A DNA stretch of 64,000 nt from Chitinophaga flava (GTDB lineage: Bacteria; Bacteroidota; Bacteroidia; Chitinophagales; Chitinophagaceae): assembly GCF_003308995.1 (NCBI RefSeq), contig NZ_QFFJ01000002.1, positions 1,922,001 through 1,986,000 on the forward strand, in the 5' to 3' direction. The notes below the pieces were generated by a model that did not search any database, was not told the origin of the DNA, and saw nothing but the letters and a program-made list of their open reading frames with translations. Both the position numbers and the translations under genes were made by a program. Position 1 is the first letter of the stretch. Every line of letters begins with the position of its first letter. Shown here piece by piece: positions 1 to 7,980 of the stretch.

Positions 1-71
1 ACATCTATAAGTATATCTTATACTATTAGTTTAATTTATTCCCAAGCCTCCGTCCTATCCCCAACAAACAT

Positions 72-93
72 AGCCCAGGGCTTCAGCCCTGGG
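72..93 (-). terminator. Hairpin across the fecR stop codon
   Basis: Perfect 8-bp arms (CCCAGGGC and GCCCTGGG) with a four-base loop lie exactly over the stop codon of the anti-sigma gene, so the last codons and the TGA form part of the stem. There is only a weak T-rich tail on the minus strand, so it is a poor intrinsic terminator. It could instead be a REP-type palindrome. The first 71 bases of the window hold nothing else that I recognise. Confidence 0.45.
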
Positions 94-1276
94 AAACGAA
101 AATGATTCGATCTTTCATGCGGAAGCGAACGATTTTTGTCAGCTCGAGTGCTTTCAGCAGTTGTTGGATGTCTCCGTTCCGGGAGATGATGCCGGAGAGG
201 GAGAGGTCTGTCATGTCACCTTCATATTGTACTTCTACGTTGTACCAGCGGGCTACCTGCCGCATGATGGTTTTTATGTTGGTATCGCGGAAATAGAATT
301 CACCGTTTTTCCAGCTGAGTACTTCGTCGAGGTTGGGCCGGGAGATGCTGAGTTGTCCGGAGGTGTGGCCGATGGAGGCTTGTTCGCCGGGTTGCAGCAG
401 CTGTCTGGTTTTGCTGGTGTTGATATTAATGGCGCCTTGTACGAGGGTGGCCTGTAGGGTGTTTTCATCGGGATATGCCATTATGTTGAAGGCGGTGCCC
501 AGCACTTGTATCTGTATGTCGTTTGCGGTGACGGTAAAGGGTTTGTGTTCATCTTTGGCGATATCGAAGTAGGCTTCTCCGGTTACTGCTACCTGGCGGC
601 TGTTTGCCGGGAAGGTGGTGGGGTAGCGGATGGAGGATGCTGCATTGAGCCATACGCGGGAGCCGTCGGGCAGGGTGAGCTGATACATACAGCCATGAGG
701 TGTTTGCATGGTGTTGTAGATGGTCCTGCCGGTGGGGGCGGATGCGGGCTGATAGGCTACTTGTCCGTTGGATAGTTTTACGATGCGGGAGCCACCTTGT
801 TGTGCGATGGTGCCGTTGGAAACGTTGTCCAGTGATATTTTGGAGCCGTCGCCGAGTATCAGGACGGGCTGGGCTTTTCCGGGAATGGCAGGTTGGTTGG
901 TGGCCAGTGTTTGTCTGGCGGGATGCCTTCTGCCGGCGAATTTCCAGGTTCCTGCTACCAGGCAGCCGAAAAGGGCTGCTGCTGCGGCGTATTTAAACCA
1001 GGGTCTGAATACGGGTGGTTTGCGGGTTGGTGGGAGCAGGGATAATACTTCATCCTGTTGTCTGGCTTTGAGCAGAATTTCGGCGGCCATCTCGCTGGCG
1101 TCGTAATCCGCTGCTTCTGCGTAGGCGGGGTTGCTGAATGCTTCTTCCAGCAAACGGGAGAGCAGTTGCCTGTTCTTCCGGTCGCGGGCCATCTGCCGGA
1201 ACTGCTGTAGCTCCGATGCACTGAGCGTTCCGCTCATATAATCTTTGAACAGCGTTTCAAATAATTGGTCGGACAT
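83..1276 (-). CDS. FecR family anti-sigma factor
   Basis: Inner-membrane regulator (397 aa) that in this family holds an ECF sigma factor inactive until a TonB-dependent receptor in the outer membrane signals substrate binding. Residues 1-80 form the cytoplasmic sigma-binding part; one membrane helix lies at about 95-113; the periplasmic FecR domain follows (about 190-285, with the typical LPDGSRVWLNAASSIRYP stretch); the C-terminal part (about 320-390) matches the DUF4974 domain. Length and order are normal for Bacteroidota. The sigma gene lies 87 bases upstream on the same strand, so the two are probably cotranscribed. The transporter genes that normally follow would lie to the left of the window. 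Confidence 0.93.
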   Translation of the reverse strand: MSDQLFETLFKDYMSGTLSASELQQFRQMARDRKNRQLLSRLLEEAFSNPAYAEAADYDASEMAAEILLKARQQDEVLSLLPPTRKPPVFRPWFKYAAAAALFGCLVAGTWKFAGRRHPARQTLATNQPAIPGKAQPVLILGDGSKISLDNVSNGTIAQQGGSRIVKLSNGQVAYQPASAPTGRTIYNTMQTPHGCMYQLTLPDGSRVWLNAASSIRYPTTFPANSRQVAVTGEAYFDIAKDEHKPFTVTANDIQIQVLGTAFNIMAYPDENTLQATLVQGAININTSKTRQLLQPGEQASIGHTSGQLSISRPNLDEVLSWKNGEFYFRDTNIKTIMRQVARWYNVEVQYEGDMTDLSLSGIISRNGDIQQLLKALELTKIVRFRMKDRIIFVSQG

Positions 1277-1363
1277 GCGGATGCTGGTTTAAGGTCATCA
1301 GTTTTCCCCTTTGTTATAAGGACGGAAAACAAAAGGAGGGTAAGACAGTCAACGGAAAAAAAA

Positions 1364-1954
1364 TTAAAAAAAAGTGGTCAGCAGTACCAGTAATGTGAAA
1401 ATCCGTTCCGGATGGCGGTCGAGGTATTCCCGGATACTCCGGAGGGCTCTTACAATATAGGTCTGTGAACTTACTATGGAGATATTCAGTTGCTGGGCTA
1501 TTTGTGGGTGACTTAATCCCTTGAACCGGTGAAGGATAAACACCTCCTTTACTTTGGCGGGCAGGTGCTCGATGGCTTTTGTCAGTGTATATTCCAGCTC
1601 TTTGTATTCGAGGGTGGCCTGTGCGTTGCGGAAGGGATCTTCTTCCAGATGGCCGGCGAGGGTGTCGAGGTTGTCGGTACGTAATACCTTTTTCTCGAGG
1701 AAGTCCATGATCAGGTTACGGGCACATACATAAATGAAGGTACCGGCGTTGTCTACCTCGGAAAGTTTGCTACGGTTGTTCCATAGTTTGAGGAAGATAT
1801 CCTGGGAGAGATCTTTGGCCTGTTCGGGGGAACGGGTCAGCCGCAGGGCTGTACCGTAGACCTGCGGCCAGTACTGCTGCACGAGCTGCCGGAAGCTGCG
1901 TTCATCCCCGCTGGCAACAGAGAGCAACCATTGTTTTTCATTACTGTGGTCCAA
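1364..1954 (-). CDS. RNA polymerase ECF sigma factor, FecI-like
   Basis: Sigma-70 factor of the ECF class (196 aa). Region 2 lies at about 21-90 (LTRSPEQAKDLSQDIFLKLW, the core and -10 binding part) and region 4 at about 120-178, with the helix-turn-helix around GLSHPQIAQQLNIS. A short hydrophobic tail (LLVLLTTFF) ends the protein, as is common in Bacteroidota ECF factors next to FecR genes. It heads a two-gene unit with the fecR gene downstream and is expected to be held by that protein. A TTTG, then 19 bases, then TATTTTCA upstream of the gene resembles a Bacteroidota promoter. Confidence 0.93.
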   Translation of the reverse strand: MDHSNEKQWLLSVASGDERSFRQLVQQYWPQVYGTALRLTRSPEQAKDLSQDIFLKLWNNRSKLSEVDNAGTFIYVCARNLIMDFLEKKVLRTDNLDTLAGHLEEDPFRNAQATLEYKELEYTLTKAIEHLPAKVKEVFILHRFKGLSHPQIAQQLNISIVSSQTYIVRALRSIREYLDRHPERIFTLLVLLTTFF

Positions 1955-2071
1955 AGAGGTCGTGTTGATAAAATGTGTACGGTATGAAAATAATACAACC
2001 TCCGCGATTTACAAAACGGAGCTTGTCCATCGTTTTTTTCTGGTTTTTAAGGAGATGTGTATCTTGCTTTT

Positions 2072-2917
2072 ATGTTAGCACTCCATGACGCTGCCTGGCA
2101 GCAACTGAATGGCCCTTACGGAATAGACGATACATTACCCGAAGCATTGGCCCTATTAAAGAAAGACTGGTCTGATGACCTGCTGGATGAAATCATCTGG
2201 GAAAGGATTTATCACCAGAATACCTTGTATGAAAACACTTTTGCCGCGGTCCCCTATCTGATAGACCTGGCTGCCGGTCTTCCGGATCCCGCCTTACAGG
2301 TAGAAACGCTGGGGAGCCTGGCGGTACTGATCTCTGAAGATGGCAATGCCCCGGTGCCAGACACTATTCCTGCCGAATTCAGCCATAATACGGCTATTCC
2401 GCCGGCACTGGTCCGGGAAATTTATAATGCCTATATTCAGGCTTTGCAACGCCTGCCTGCGTTGTGTACCGCTCTGCTGCCTGCTGCACTCCAATATATG
2501 GTGGAGGAAACGGACCGAAATTATTTCCTGGCTGCAATCGCGGTAGCTCATGACCAGCGCGCATTTGCCCGCTTCTGTATCCGGTATGAAAGCGGAGATG
2601 AGTATATAGGTATTTGCGCTGCCTGTAATAAGGAGAGTTATATATGGCCGGATGGCAACCAGCTCAGGGTATACGCTCAGGACCCTGTATTCCATAAAGA
2701 CCAGCAAGGGGAGGTTATCGTACCCCATCCGGAAAAAGTGCCCGCCTGGGACGGCACAATAACGGACACGAATATGCGTAACTGGGGCTACCATTATGCA
2801 GCACAGCTGAAAATGACCTCAGTGATGGAACGCTGGCCTTACCTGTTTGGTACCTGCTCCTGCTCTGGCTGCGGTAAACCCATGCAGGTGTTCGGGAGTA
2901 TATTGGCAAGTATTTAA
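2072..2917 (+). CDS. Hypothetical HEAT-like protein, possible immunity-type
   Basis: Function not recognised. The 281-aa protein starting MLALHDAAWQQ is all-helical in character. It carries a stretch around HQNTLYENTFAAVPYLIDLA that I associate with HEAT-like proteins of the polymorphic-toxin immunity type; this is a family impression, not a proven match. Near the end are cysteine clusters (CAAC, then CSCSGCGKP), which could bind a metal. I chose the ATG at 2072; an in-frame GTG at 2057 would add five residues and sits only three bases after an AAGGAG. The gene is divergent from the sigma factor gene and has no toxin neighbour. Confidence 0.7.
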   Translation: MLALHDAAWQQLNGPYGIDDTLPEALALLKKDWSDDLLDEIIWERIYHQNTLYENTFAAVPYLIDLAAGLPDPALQVETLGSLAVLISEDGNAPVPDTIPAEFSHNTAIPPALVREIYNAYIQALQRLPALCTALLPAALQYMVEETDRNYFLAAIAVAHDQRAFARFCIRYESGDEYIGICAACNKESYIWPDGNQLRVYAQDPVFHKDQQGEVIVPHPEKVPAWDGTITDTNMRNWGYHYAAQLKMTSVMERWPYLFGTCSCSGCGKPMQVFGSILASI

Positions 2918-2964
2918 AATAATACGGAACCTTATTAACTTTAAATCAGCTTAATCGACCATTT

Positions 2965-3405
2965 ATGACCACCATGACCAAAAAGCTCTATCAGCAGATA
3001 GATCTGACAATCCTGAAGGCATTACCCAACCCGTCCAGTGAAAAGTATGAAATGAAGATTAAAGTGCCGGAGTTCACTTTTCTTGGCGTACATGAACAGC
3101 CCGACTTCGCCAAGCTGTACATTACTTTTTATCCTAAAGGCAAAATCATTGAGCTGAAGTCGCTCAAACAGTATGTGTATCATCTGCGCGACATCATCGT
3201 GTCTTATGAGCGATTGATCAATATCATGTATGATCACATGATGGAGGTGTATCAGCCCGACCGTTTAAGGGTGACGCTGATCTGTAATCCCCGTGGTGGT
3301 ATCAGCTCCAAACTGGTGATCGATTCCGACTGGAAAGACAGGGGAGGAGAGGATAAATACAAGGATTATCCGGAGCGGGATGATGAATGGGGTATTTTAA
3401 TGTAA
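2965..3405 (+). CDS. QueF-like T-fold protein lacking the catalytic cysteine
   Basis: The 146-aa protein follows the short, unimodular QueF family (NADPH-dependent preQ0 nitrile reductase of queuosine synthesis) along its length. It keeps PEFTFL, QPDFAKLY, ELKSLK (residues 63-68, the NADPH/substrate motif ESKSLK in QueF) and PRGGIS. Where QueF has LCPxTGQPD, this protein reads LGVHEQPD: one residue is missing and glycine (residue 41) stands where the cysteine that forms the thioimide should be. The aspartate (47) and the glutamate (82) of the active site remain, but the histidine before that glutamate is tyrosine. It is therefore unlikely to be a working preQ0 reductase. It may be a paralogue with a new role, and a true queF could lie elsewhere. 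Confidence 0.8.
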   Translation: MTTMTKKLYQQIDLTILKALPNPSSEKYEMKIKVPEFTFLGVHEQPDFAKLYITFYPKGKIIELKSLKQYVYHLRDIIVSYERLINIMYDHMMEVYQPDRLRVTLICNPRGGISSKLVIDSDWKDRGGEDKYKDYPERDDEWGILM

Positions 3406-3591
3406 TACCTGTCATCTGTCCCCTATGACATATATGTAATTATTTTATGCGTCCGGGTTTTGTTTGAAGGCTGGCTGGAAATCTTACTGCTGGCGAGTTT
3501 CTGAAGTGCGAAAAGTTCCTGAATTTTTGTATCTTCGATGAAGGTTACTGCGTTTCTAAAATCAATAAAGCAGTCGCCGAAATAATAAATT

Positions 3592-4047
3592 ATGGCTAAA
3601 TCACAGGGAAACTTCAACAAAAAAGAATCTGAAAAGAAAAAACAGCAAAAGCAGAAAGAAAAACAAGAAAAGAGAGAGGAAAGGCAGGCCAATAACAAAA
3701 AGGGAAAAAGTTTAGAAGATATGATGGCCTATATCGATGAAGACGGAAACATTACATCTACCCCTCCGGACCCCAGCAAAAAGAAAGAAGTTAATCTGGA
3801 AGATATCCAGATTGGTGTTGCCCGACAGACAGATGACGATGAACAGGATCCTATTCATACCGGTGTAGTGACCTTCTTCAACGAAAGCAAAGGCTATGGC
3901 TTTATCAAGGACCAGAAAACACAGGAAAGCATATTCGTGCATGTGAATGGATTACTGGACCGGGTTAAAGAACACTCTAAAGTAACATTTGAAGTGGAAA
4001 TGGGCCATAAGGGGCCTAACGCCGTACGCGTGAAACTGGTGAAATAG
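3592..4047 (+). CDS. Cold-shock domain protein with lysine-rich N-terminus
   Basis: RNA-binding protein of 151 aa. Residues 1-45 are very rich in Lys, Glu and Gln and probably disordered or coiled. Residues 46-85 are acidic. The C-terminal part (about 88-150) is a cold-shock domain with both RNA-binding motifs: KGYGFI (RNP1) and SIFVHV (RNP2). This extended form is common in Bacteroidota. The gene stands alone with about 185 bases of leader region upstream; a TATCTTCG at 3530-3537 is a near match to the -7 promoter element. A strong terminator follows at 4082. Confidence 0.92.
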   Translation: MAKSQGNFNKKESEKKKQQKQKEKQEKREERQANNKKGKSLEDMMAYIDEDGNITSTPPDPSKKKEVNLEDIQIGVARQTDDDEQDPIHTGVVTFFNESKGYGFIKDQKTQESIFVHVNGLLDRVKEHSKVTFEVEMGHKGPNAVRVKLVK

Positions 4048-4081
4048 GGGCCTCCCGTTTCATCATTCCTCATATTTCAGA

Positions 4082-4133
4082 CTGCTGATGACCAGCGGAG
4101 AAAATTTTTCCCCGCTGGTATCAGCAGCTTTTT
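4082..4133 (+). terminator. Rho-independent terminator after the cold-shock gene
   Basis: A long stem (CTGCTGAT and ACCAGCGG pairing with CCGCTGGT and ATCAGCAG, with one mismatch between the two blocks) encloses an AT-rich loop and is followed by a T run on the plus strand. Confidence 0.85.
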
Positions 4134-4162
4134 ATTTATACGTGTCGTAAAATGGTTCTATC

Positions 4163-4267
4163 TCACTCCCACTCCCGGTGGAGGTTGATTAAAAGGAGCA
4201 GCGGTACCAGCAAGATTAGCAGGAAAAAAAGGCCGGTGCCGGCAATACAGATGGCGTAAAGGTTCAT
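4163..4267 (-). CDS. Possible 34-aa single-pass membrane miniprotein
   Basis: A short open frame whose ATG overlaps the TGA of the upstream acyltransferase gene (ATGA, 4267-4264), the arrangement of translationally coupled genes. The product begins MNLYAICIAGTG, has a core of about 18 Leu/Ile/Val/Phe residues (one membrane helix) and ends in a charged tail, INLHREWE. The stop is followed after about 30 bases by the terminator that faces it from the cold-shock side. No family is recognised. The composition and the coupled start argue for a real gene, but chance cannot be excluded. Confidence 0.4.
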   Translation of the reverse strand: MNLYAICIAGTGLFFLLILLVPLLLLINLHREWE

Positions 4268-5091
4268 ATAGCAGAAAGATTGTTTTTCCAGCGCCGGTGT
4301 GTCCATAGCCAGTAGGCAGGACGCTGACGGATGTCGTTCTCCAGGCGGGCGTTAAAAATATGGGTGATCTCAAAAGGTGCTGTATTTACGGGCTCGTCCG
4401 TTATCAGCGATAAAGACATTTTCCACTGACATGCTTTGGTTTTATGAAGCACAGCGTACAACACTACGGCATTGGTAGCCCTGGCCAGCCGCTCCGTGCC
4501 TGTGATCACGGAGGTCGGCTGATGCAGGAAATCTACAATATGTTTGCAGTGAGGAGGCGACTGGTCAGATACAAAAATATAAGCTCCCGGTGGTTGCCGC
4601 CGTTGCAGCATATGCCGCGGCACCTCCTCCATAGAAAGAAGCTGCAGCCCGAAACGGGAACGTATCTTTTTCATCAGCCGGTCGAAAAAACGGTTGCTGA
4701 GTGGTTTGAATACCCCGTAAACCCTGCATGGCAGCAAAGCCGGTAATAAAGACAAACATTCCCAGTTGCCGTAATGCCCCAGCATAATGATAACAGGCCG
4801 GCCCTCTGCCTGATACTGTTCTACCAGTGCTGCCCCCTCCAATACCAGCCGTTTTGCAACCCTGCCCCTGGGTAGCATCATCAGTACGGGTATCTCTGCA
4901 AACAATCGGCTGAAATGATGGTAAAATTCCAGCGCAATCCGTTTAATCTCCTCATAGGACTTCTCCGGAAACGACCTGGAAAGATTCTGAATCACTTCTG
5001 TATAACGGTAACGCATCACCTTGTACAACAGGAAATAAATGATACGGTAAGTTATCCCCGTGTACACCGATGTCTTGTAGTTTGTAGCCAT
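4264..5091 (-). CDS. Lysophospholipid / lipid A acyltransferase family protein
   Basis: A 275-aa membrane-associated acyltransferase of the LpxL/HtrB family, which adds secondary acyl chains to lipid A or acylates related lipids at the inner membrane. The catalytic H-x4-E motif is seen as HYGNWE (His106, Glu111). A hydrophobic N-terminal helix (about 12-25) anchors it, and VSDQSP (about 175) fits a second conserved block of the family. The length is slightly short but normal for Bacteroidota members. The start at 5091 gives the usual N-terminus. It is divergent from the AraC gene at 5245 and may be coupled to a miniprotein gene at its 3' end. Confidence 0.88.
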   Translation of the reverse strand: MATNYKTSVYTGITYRIIYFLLYKVMRYRYTEVIQNLSRSFPEKSYEEIKRIALEFYHHFSRLFAEIPVLMMLPRGRVAKRLVLEGAALVEQYQAEGRPVIIMLGHYGNWECLSLLPALLPCRVYGVFKPLSNRFFDRLMKKIRSRFGLQLLSMEEVPRHMLQRRQPPGAYIFVSDQSPPHCKHIVDFLHQPTSVITGTERLARATNAVVLYAVLHKTKACQWKMSLSLITDEPVNTAPFEITHIFNARLENDIRQRPAYWLWTHRRWKNNLSAI

Positions 5092-5169
5092 AGGTTAAAA
5101 AAAAGTTAAAGCATGCCCATGACGCAGGGTAAGTGTGCTTTCAGGTGTCACTACCGTATTGCAGCGGCA

Positions 5170-5195
5170 TTGTACAAAATGACTACATTTTACAA
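5170..5195. promoter_or_regulatory. Imperfect inverted repeat before the AraC gene
   Basis: TTGTACAAAATG and CATTTTACAA form an inverted repeat, with a two-base insert in the left arm, in the region between the divergent acyltransferase and AraC genes. It is a candidate operator for the adjacent regulator; there is no direct proof. Confidence 0.3.
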
Positions 5196-5244
5196 ACAGC
5201 CTGTAGCAGATAACGGAGAAACATTTGCGTAAAACGGATTATTT

Positions 5245-6219
5245 ATGGGGACCACCTTTAGAGACAACAACGGCGATATCCTTCACATGGAGCACCAAAC
5301 CATGCAACTCAGTGAACTGATGCGAACCACAAACCGAGAGGCCCGGCTGCCTTTCTGGGATATCCGCTATCGTCAGCATTATTCCGATGGCATACACGTA
5401 GGACACTGCACTTTAAATGTACATCAGGATATCAAAGTCAACAGCGGACTGGATACGCCTATTCCCGGACTGGTGTTCCTGCAACAGGGGCGTATCACTA
5501 CTACTGCGCATAACAGTAATACTACTCATCAGTTCACACCAGGGCAACATAGTCTCCTCCCCAATCCTTATAATCCCAGAGAAAGTATTTTTTACCAGCA
5601 GAAAAACCTGCAGTTCCTGGTAGTCAGTTTTGTGCCGGAACGTTTTCTGCAGCTGGCTGAAAACGCAGGACCAGCTCTTTATAAAATGGCCAACAACATG
5701 GTAAATGGACGAGCCGATTCTACACTCAGTAATCTCCCGGTCACACCGGAGATGCAGCAAACCATCCGGGAAATCAATGCCTGCCGCTTCGAAGGCGGAC
5801 TCAAAGACCTGTTTCTGCAGGCTAAATCCATAGAGTTGCTGATCCTCCAATGCGAACAATTTGAAAAACAGAATGATACCTCCCCCAAAAAAATAAAACT
5901 ATCGGAAACGGATATACGAAAAATACATGCCGCCAGAGAATGCCTGCTGGCCAATATACAACATCCGCCTTCCCTGGCACAGCTGGCAAGGCAAACAGGA
6001 CTGAATGAGTTTAAACTGAAAGCAGGATTTAAGGAAGTATTTAATAATACGGTATTCGGCTATTTTAAGGCATACCGGCTCGATATTGCTTATAAGCTGC
6101 TCAAAAAAGGAGAGCTACCGGTAACGGAAGTGGCTTATGAGGCGGGGTATACCACTGTACAGCATTTCAGTAATGAGTTCAGCAAACAATACGGGGTACG
6201 TCCTTCGCTGGTGGATTAG
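5245..6219 (+). CDS. AraC family transcriptional regulator
   Basis: DNA-binding regulator of 324 aa. The N-terminal two thirds form a beta-rich, cupin-like sensing part (VFLQQGRITTTAHNS, then FTPGQHSLLPN). The C-terminal AraC/XylS domain (about 222-322) has two helix-turn-helix motifs: LAQLARQTGLNEFKLKAGFK and VTEVAYEAGYTTVQHFSNEF. The ligand is unknown. Its 3' end overlaps that of the convergent lipoprotein gene by four bases. The divergent acyltransferase gene is a possible target. Confidence 0.93.
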   Translation: MGTTFRDNNGDILHMEHQTMQLSELMRTTNREARLPFWDIRYRQHYSDGIHVGHCTLNVHQDIKVNSGLDTPIPGLVFLQQGRITTTAHNSNTTHQFTPGQHSLLPNPYNPRESIFYQQKNLQFLVVSFVPERFLQLAENAGPALYKMANNMVNGRADSTLSNLPVTPEMQQTIREINACRFEGGLKDLFLQAKSIELLILQCEQFEKQNDTSPKKIKLSETDIRKIHAARECLLANIQHPPSLAQLARQTGLNEFKLKAGFKEVFNNTVFGYFKAYRLDIAYKLLKKGELPVTEVAYEAGYTTVQHFSNEFSKQYGVRPSLVD

Positions 6220-6980
6220 TAGCTGGTATATTTTGCAACATAACGCCCGTTCTTCAACTGCCAGCGGAAATGCTGGTTAAACAAGGCTTTGCGCTGTGCT
6301 GCCGTAAGCTGTTTGTTCAGCGTATCCCGGAACATCTGCTGCATGGCTGCAGGTAATATTTCACTGGTGACGAAGTTGTCAGAAAGAAAAACAGTATTTA
6401 TTCTGAGGGTGTCTTTTTCGGAAAAACCACTGCAAACGGCGATGCTCTGATTGTCGGGTGAGATATCCAGCGCTATTGTACTGACGGGCATCCTGTAGGA
6501 ATGTTGTTTGTCTTCTGCCAGATCAAAAATAGTGTTGAGAAAATAACCTTCTTCGGGAGAAAACTCTTTTTCATTAACCAGGTATTTGCTGCCAATGAAT
6601 TGATAGGGTATCTGATTGCCATTGTTGAAGAGAAGCCAGTAATGAGGTCTGCCTTTTTTTTCTTCTACAAGATAAACGGGAAAATTGAAGGTGTTGGCAA
6701 TATGCGCAAGCAGCTTGCCGGGCAAACTGTCCAGTGCCTGTACACTAATATAATAACCGGATTCATGTTGGTTACGTCCGGTGATATCTGAAGGTGTAAT
6801 GTTGTGGCCTTTATAACGGATACGGTAACTGTATGCTGTGTTCTTACTGCCAGTATTCCAGTTATTGTAGTTTTGTTTGCTGGTAATAACTGTAAAGGGG
6901 CCGGATTGTTTTTTTTCGCTGCAGGCGCTCACCAGCACTACACTCAAACAGACAACAACAATATTGAACAATCTTTTCAT
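6216..6980 (-). CDS. Hypothetical lipoprotein
   Basis: A 254-aa protein with a lipoprotein signal peptide (MKRLFNIVVVCLSVVLVSAC, lipid-bearing Cys20), so probably on the periplasmic or outer face of the envelope. The rest is rich in aromatic and beta-prone residues and shows no family that I recognise. It is a single gene: convergent with the AraC gene, divergent from the DUF4349 gene at 7087. Confidence 0.75.
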   Translation of the reverse strand: MKRLFNIVVVCLSVVLVSACSEKKQSGPFTVITSKQNYNNWNTGSKNTAYSYRIRYKGHNITPSDITGRNQHESGYYISVQALDSLPGKLLAHIANTFNFPVYLVEEKKGRPHYWLLFNNGNQIPYQFIGSKYLVNEKEFSPEEGYFLNTIFDLAEDKQHSYRMPVSTIALDISPDNQSIAVCSGFSEKDTLRINTVFLSDNFVTSEILPAAMQQMFRDTLNKQLTAAQRKALFNQHFRWQLKNGRYVAKYTSY

Positions 6981-7086
6981 AGTTGAAAGATAACTTTTAT
7001 TTCCCCTTTGTTAGACCTTTATTTTTTTAACATTTTTGAAAGGTTACCTTTTAACGATTGTTGGTATAAACGGTAAATCATCCACT

Positions 7087-7974
7087 ATGCGTTTACTATA
7101 CCGTTATGCAGTGCTACCTGCAGTGGTTCTTGCTGCCTGTAGCCAATCGAACCCCCATGATTCCTCTACCCGCGCTGCCGACGATGAAACGTCTAAATAT
7201 GTAGCCACCGCAGATTCCACAGGTTTCTCCAATGATATTGCCTCGCTAACTTCTCCATCCCGAAAACGTGTACGAACAGCAGATGTACGTTGCAGAGTTG
7301 GGGATGTTTTTACTGCCTCTACCCGTATGGAGCGTACTGTAGCGGGTTTGCAGGGAGTGGTGGTAGAAAGCACGATGAAAAATAAATATAACGGTCAGTA
7401 TGAATTGCCGTATACGGCTGATTCGCTGAAGCGGATGCAGTTGTATACGCCTACTGCTAATCTTACCTTGCGCGTACCGGTGGCTCATTTGGATTCGGTG
7501 GTGAGCACACTCACGTCTATGGCTGCTTTCATTGATTACCGGGTACTTACCGATAAAGACTATACGTTGTCATATCTGTCTAATTCATTAAAGAATGACA
7601 GAACAGGTCAGTCTACCGGAAAGACAGTGCCTGGTAAAAAATCCACTGCACTGGATGTTGCGAAATACGAAGACCAGAAGGCGGAAACAAATGTAGACAG
7701 GAGTATTGCCAACCTGCAGATACTCGACGATGTAGCTTATGCCACCTTTACCGTAGAGCTGTTTCAGTCTGAAGTAGCGAATGTAGAAACAGTGATTAAC
7801 CCCCGCCGCATTTCCCGCGCTGCATTTGGTACAGAGCTGCTGAATGCTGTCCGCGAAGGTGCTTCCCTATTGCGTGATCTGCTGCTGTTTTTTGTGCAGA
7901 TATGGCCCCTGCTGATTTTAGCTGTACTCGGATGGTTTGGTTACAAACGTTACCGGATATATCGTCTTAAATAG
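7087..7974 (+). CDS. DUF4349 domain lipoprotein
   Basis: A 295-aa envelope protein. The ATG at 7087 gives a proper lipoprotein signal (MRLLYRYAVLPAVVLAAC), which an upstream in-frame ATG at 7036 would bury, so the later start is preferred. The central part matches the DUF4349 pattern: an ARMERTV-like strand, LTLRVPVAHLDSVVSTL, and a helical stretch giving way to TVELFQ. A membrane helix near the C-terminus (LLLFFVQIWPLLILAVLGWF) is followed by basic residues, so both ends may be membrane bound. The function of DUF4349 is not known. Confidence 0.83.
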   Translation: MRLLYRYAVLPAVVLAACSQSNPHDSSTRAADDETSKYVATADSTGFSNDIASLTSPSRKRVRTADVRCRVGDVFTASTRMERTVAGLQGVVVESTMKNKYNGQYELPYTADSLKRMQLYTPTANLTLRVPVAHLDSVVSTLTSMAAFIDYRVLTDKDYTLSYLSNSLKNDRTGQSTGKTVPGKKSTALDVAKYEDQKAETNVDRSIANLQILDDVAYATFTVELFQSEVANVETVINPRRISRAAFGTELLNAVREGASLLRDLLLFFVQIWPLLILAVLGWFGYKRYRIYRLK

Positions 7975-7980
7975 GATTCC

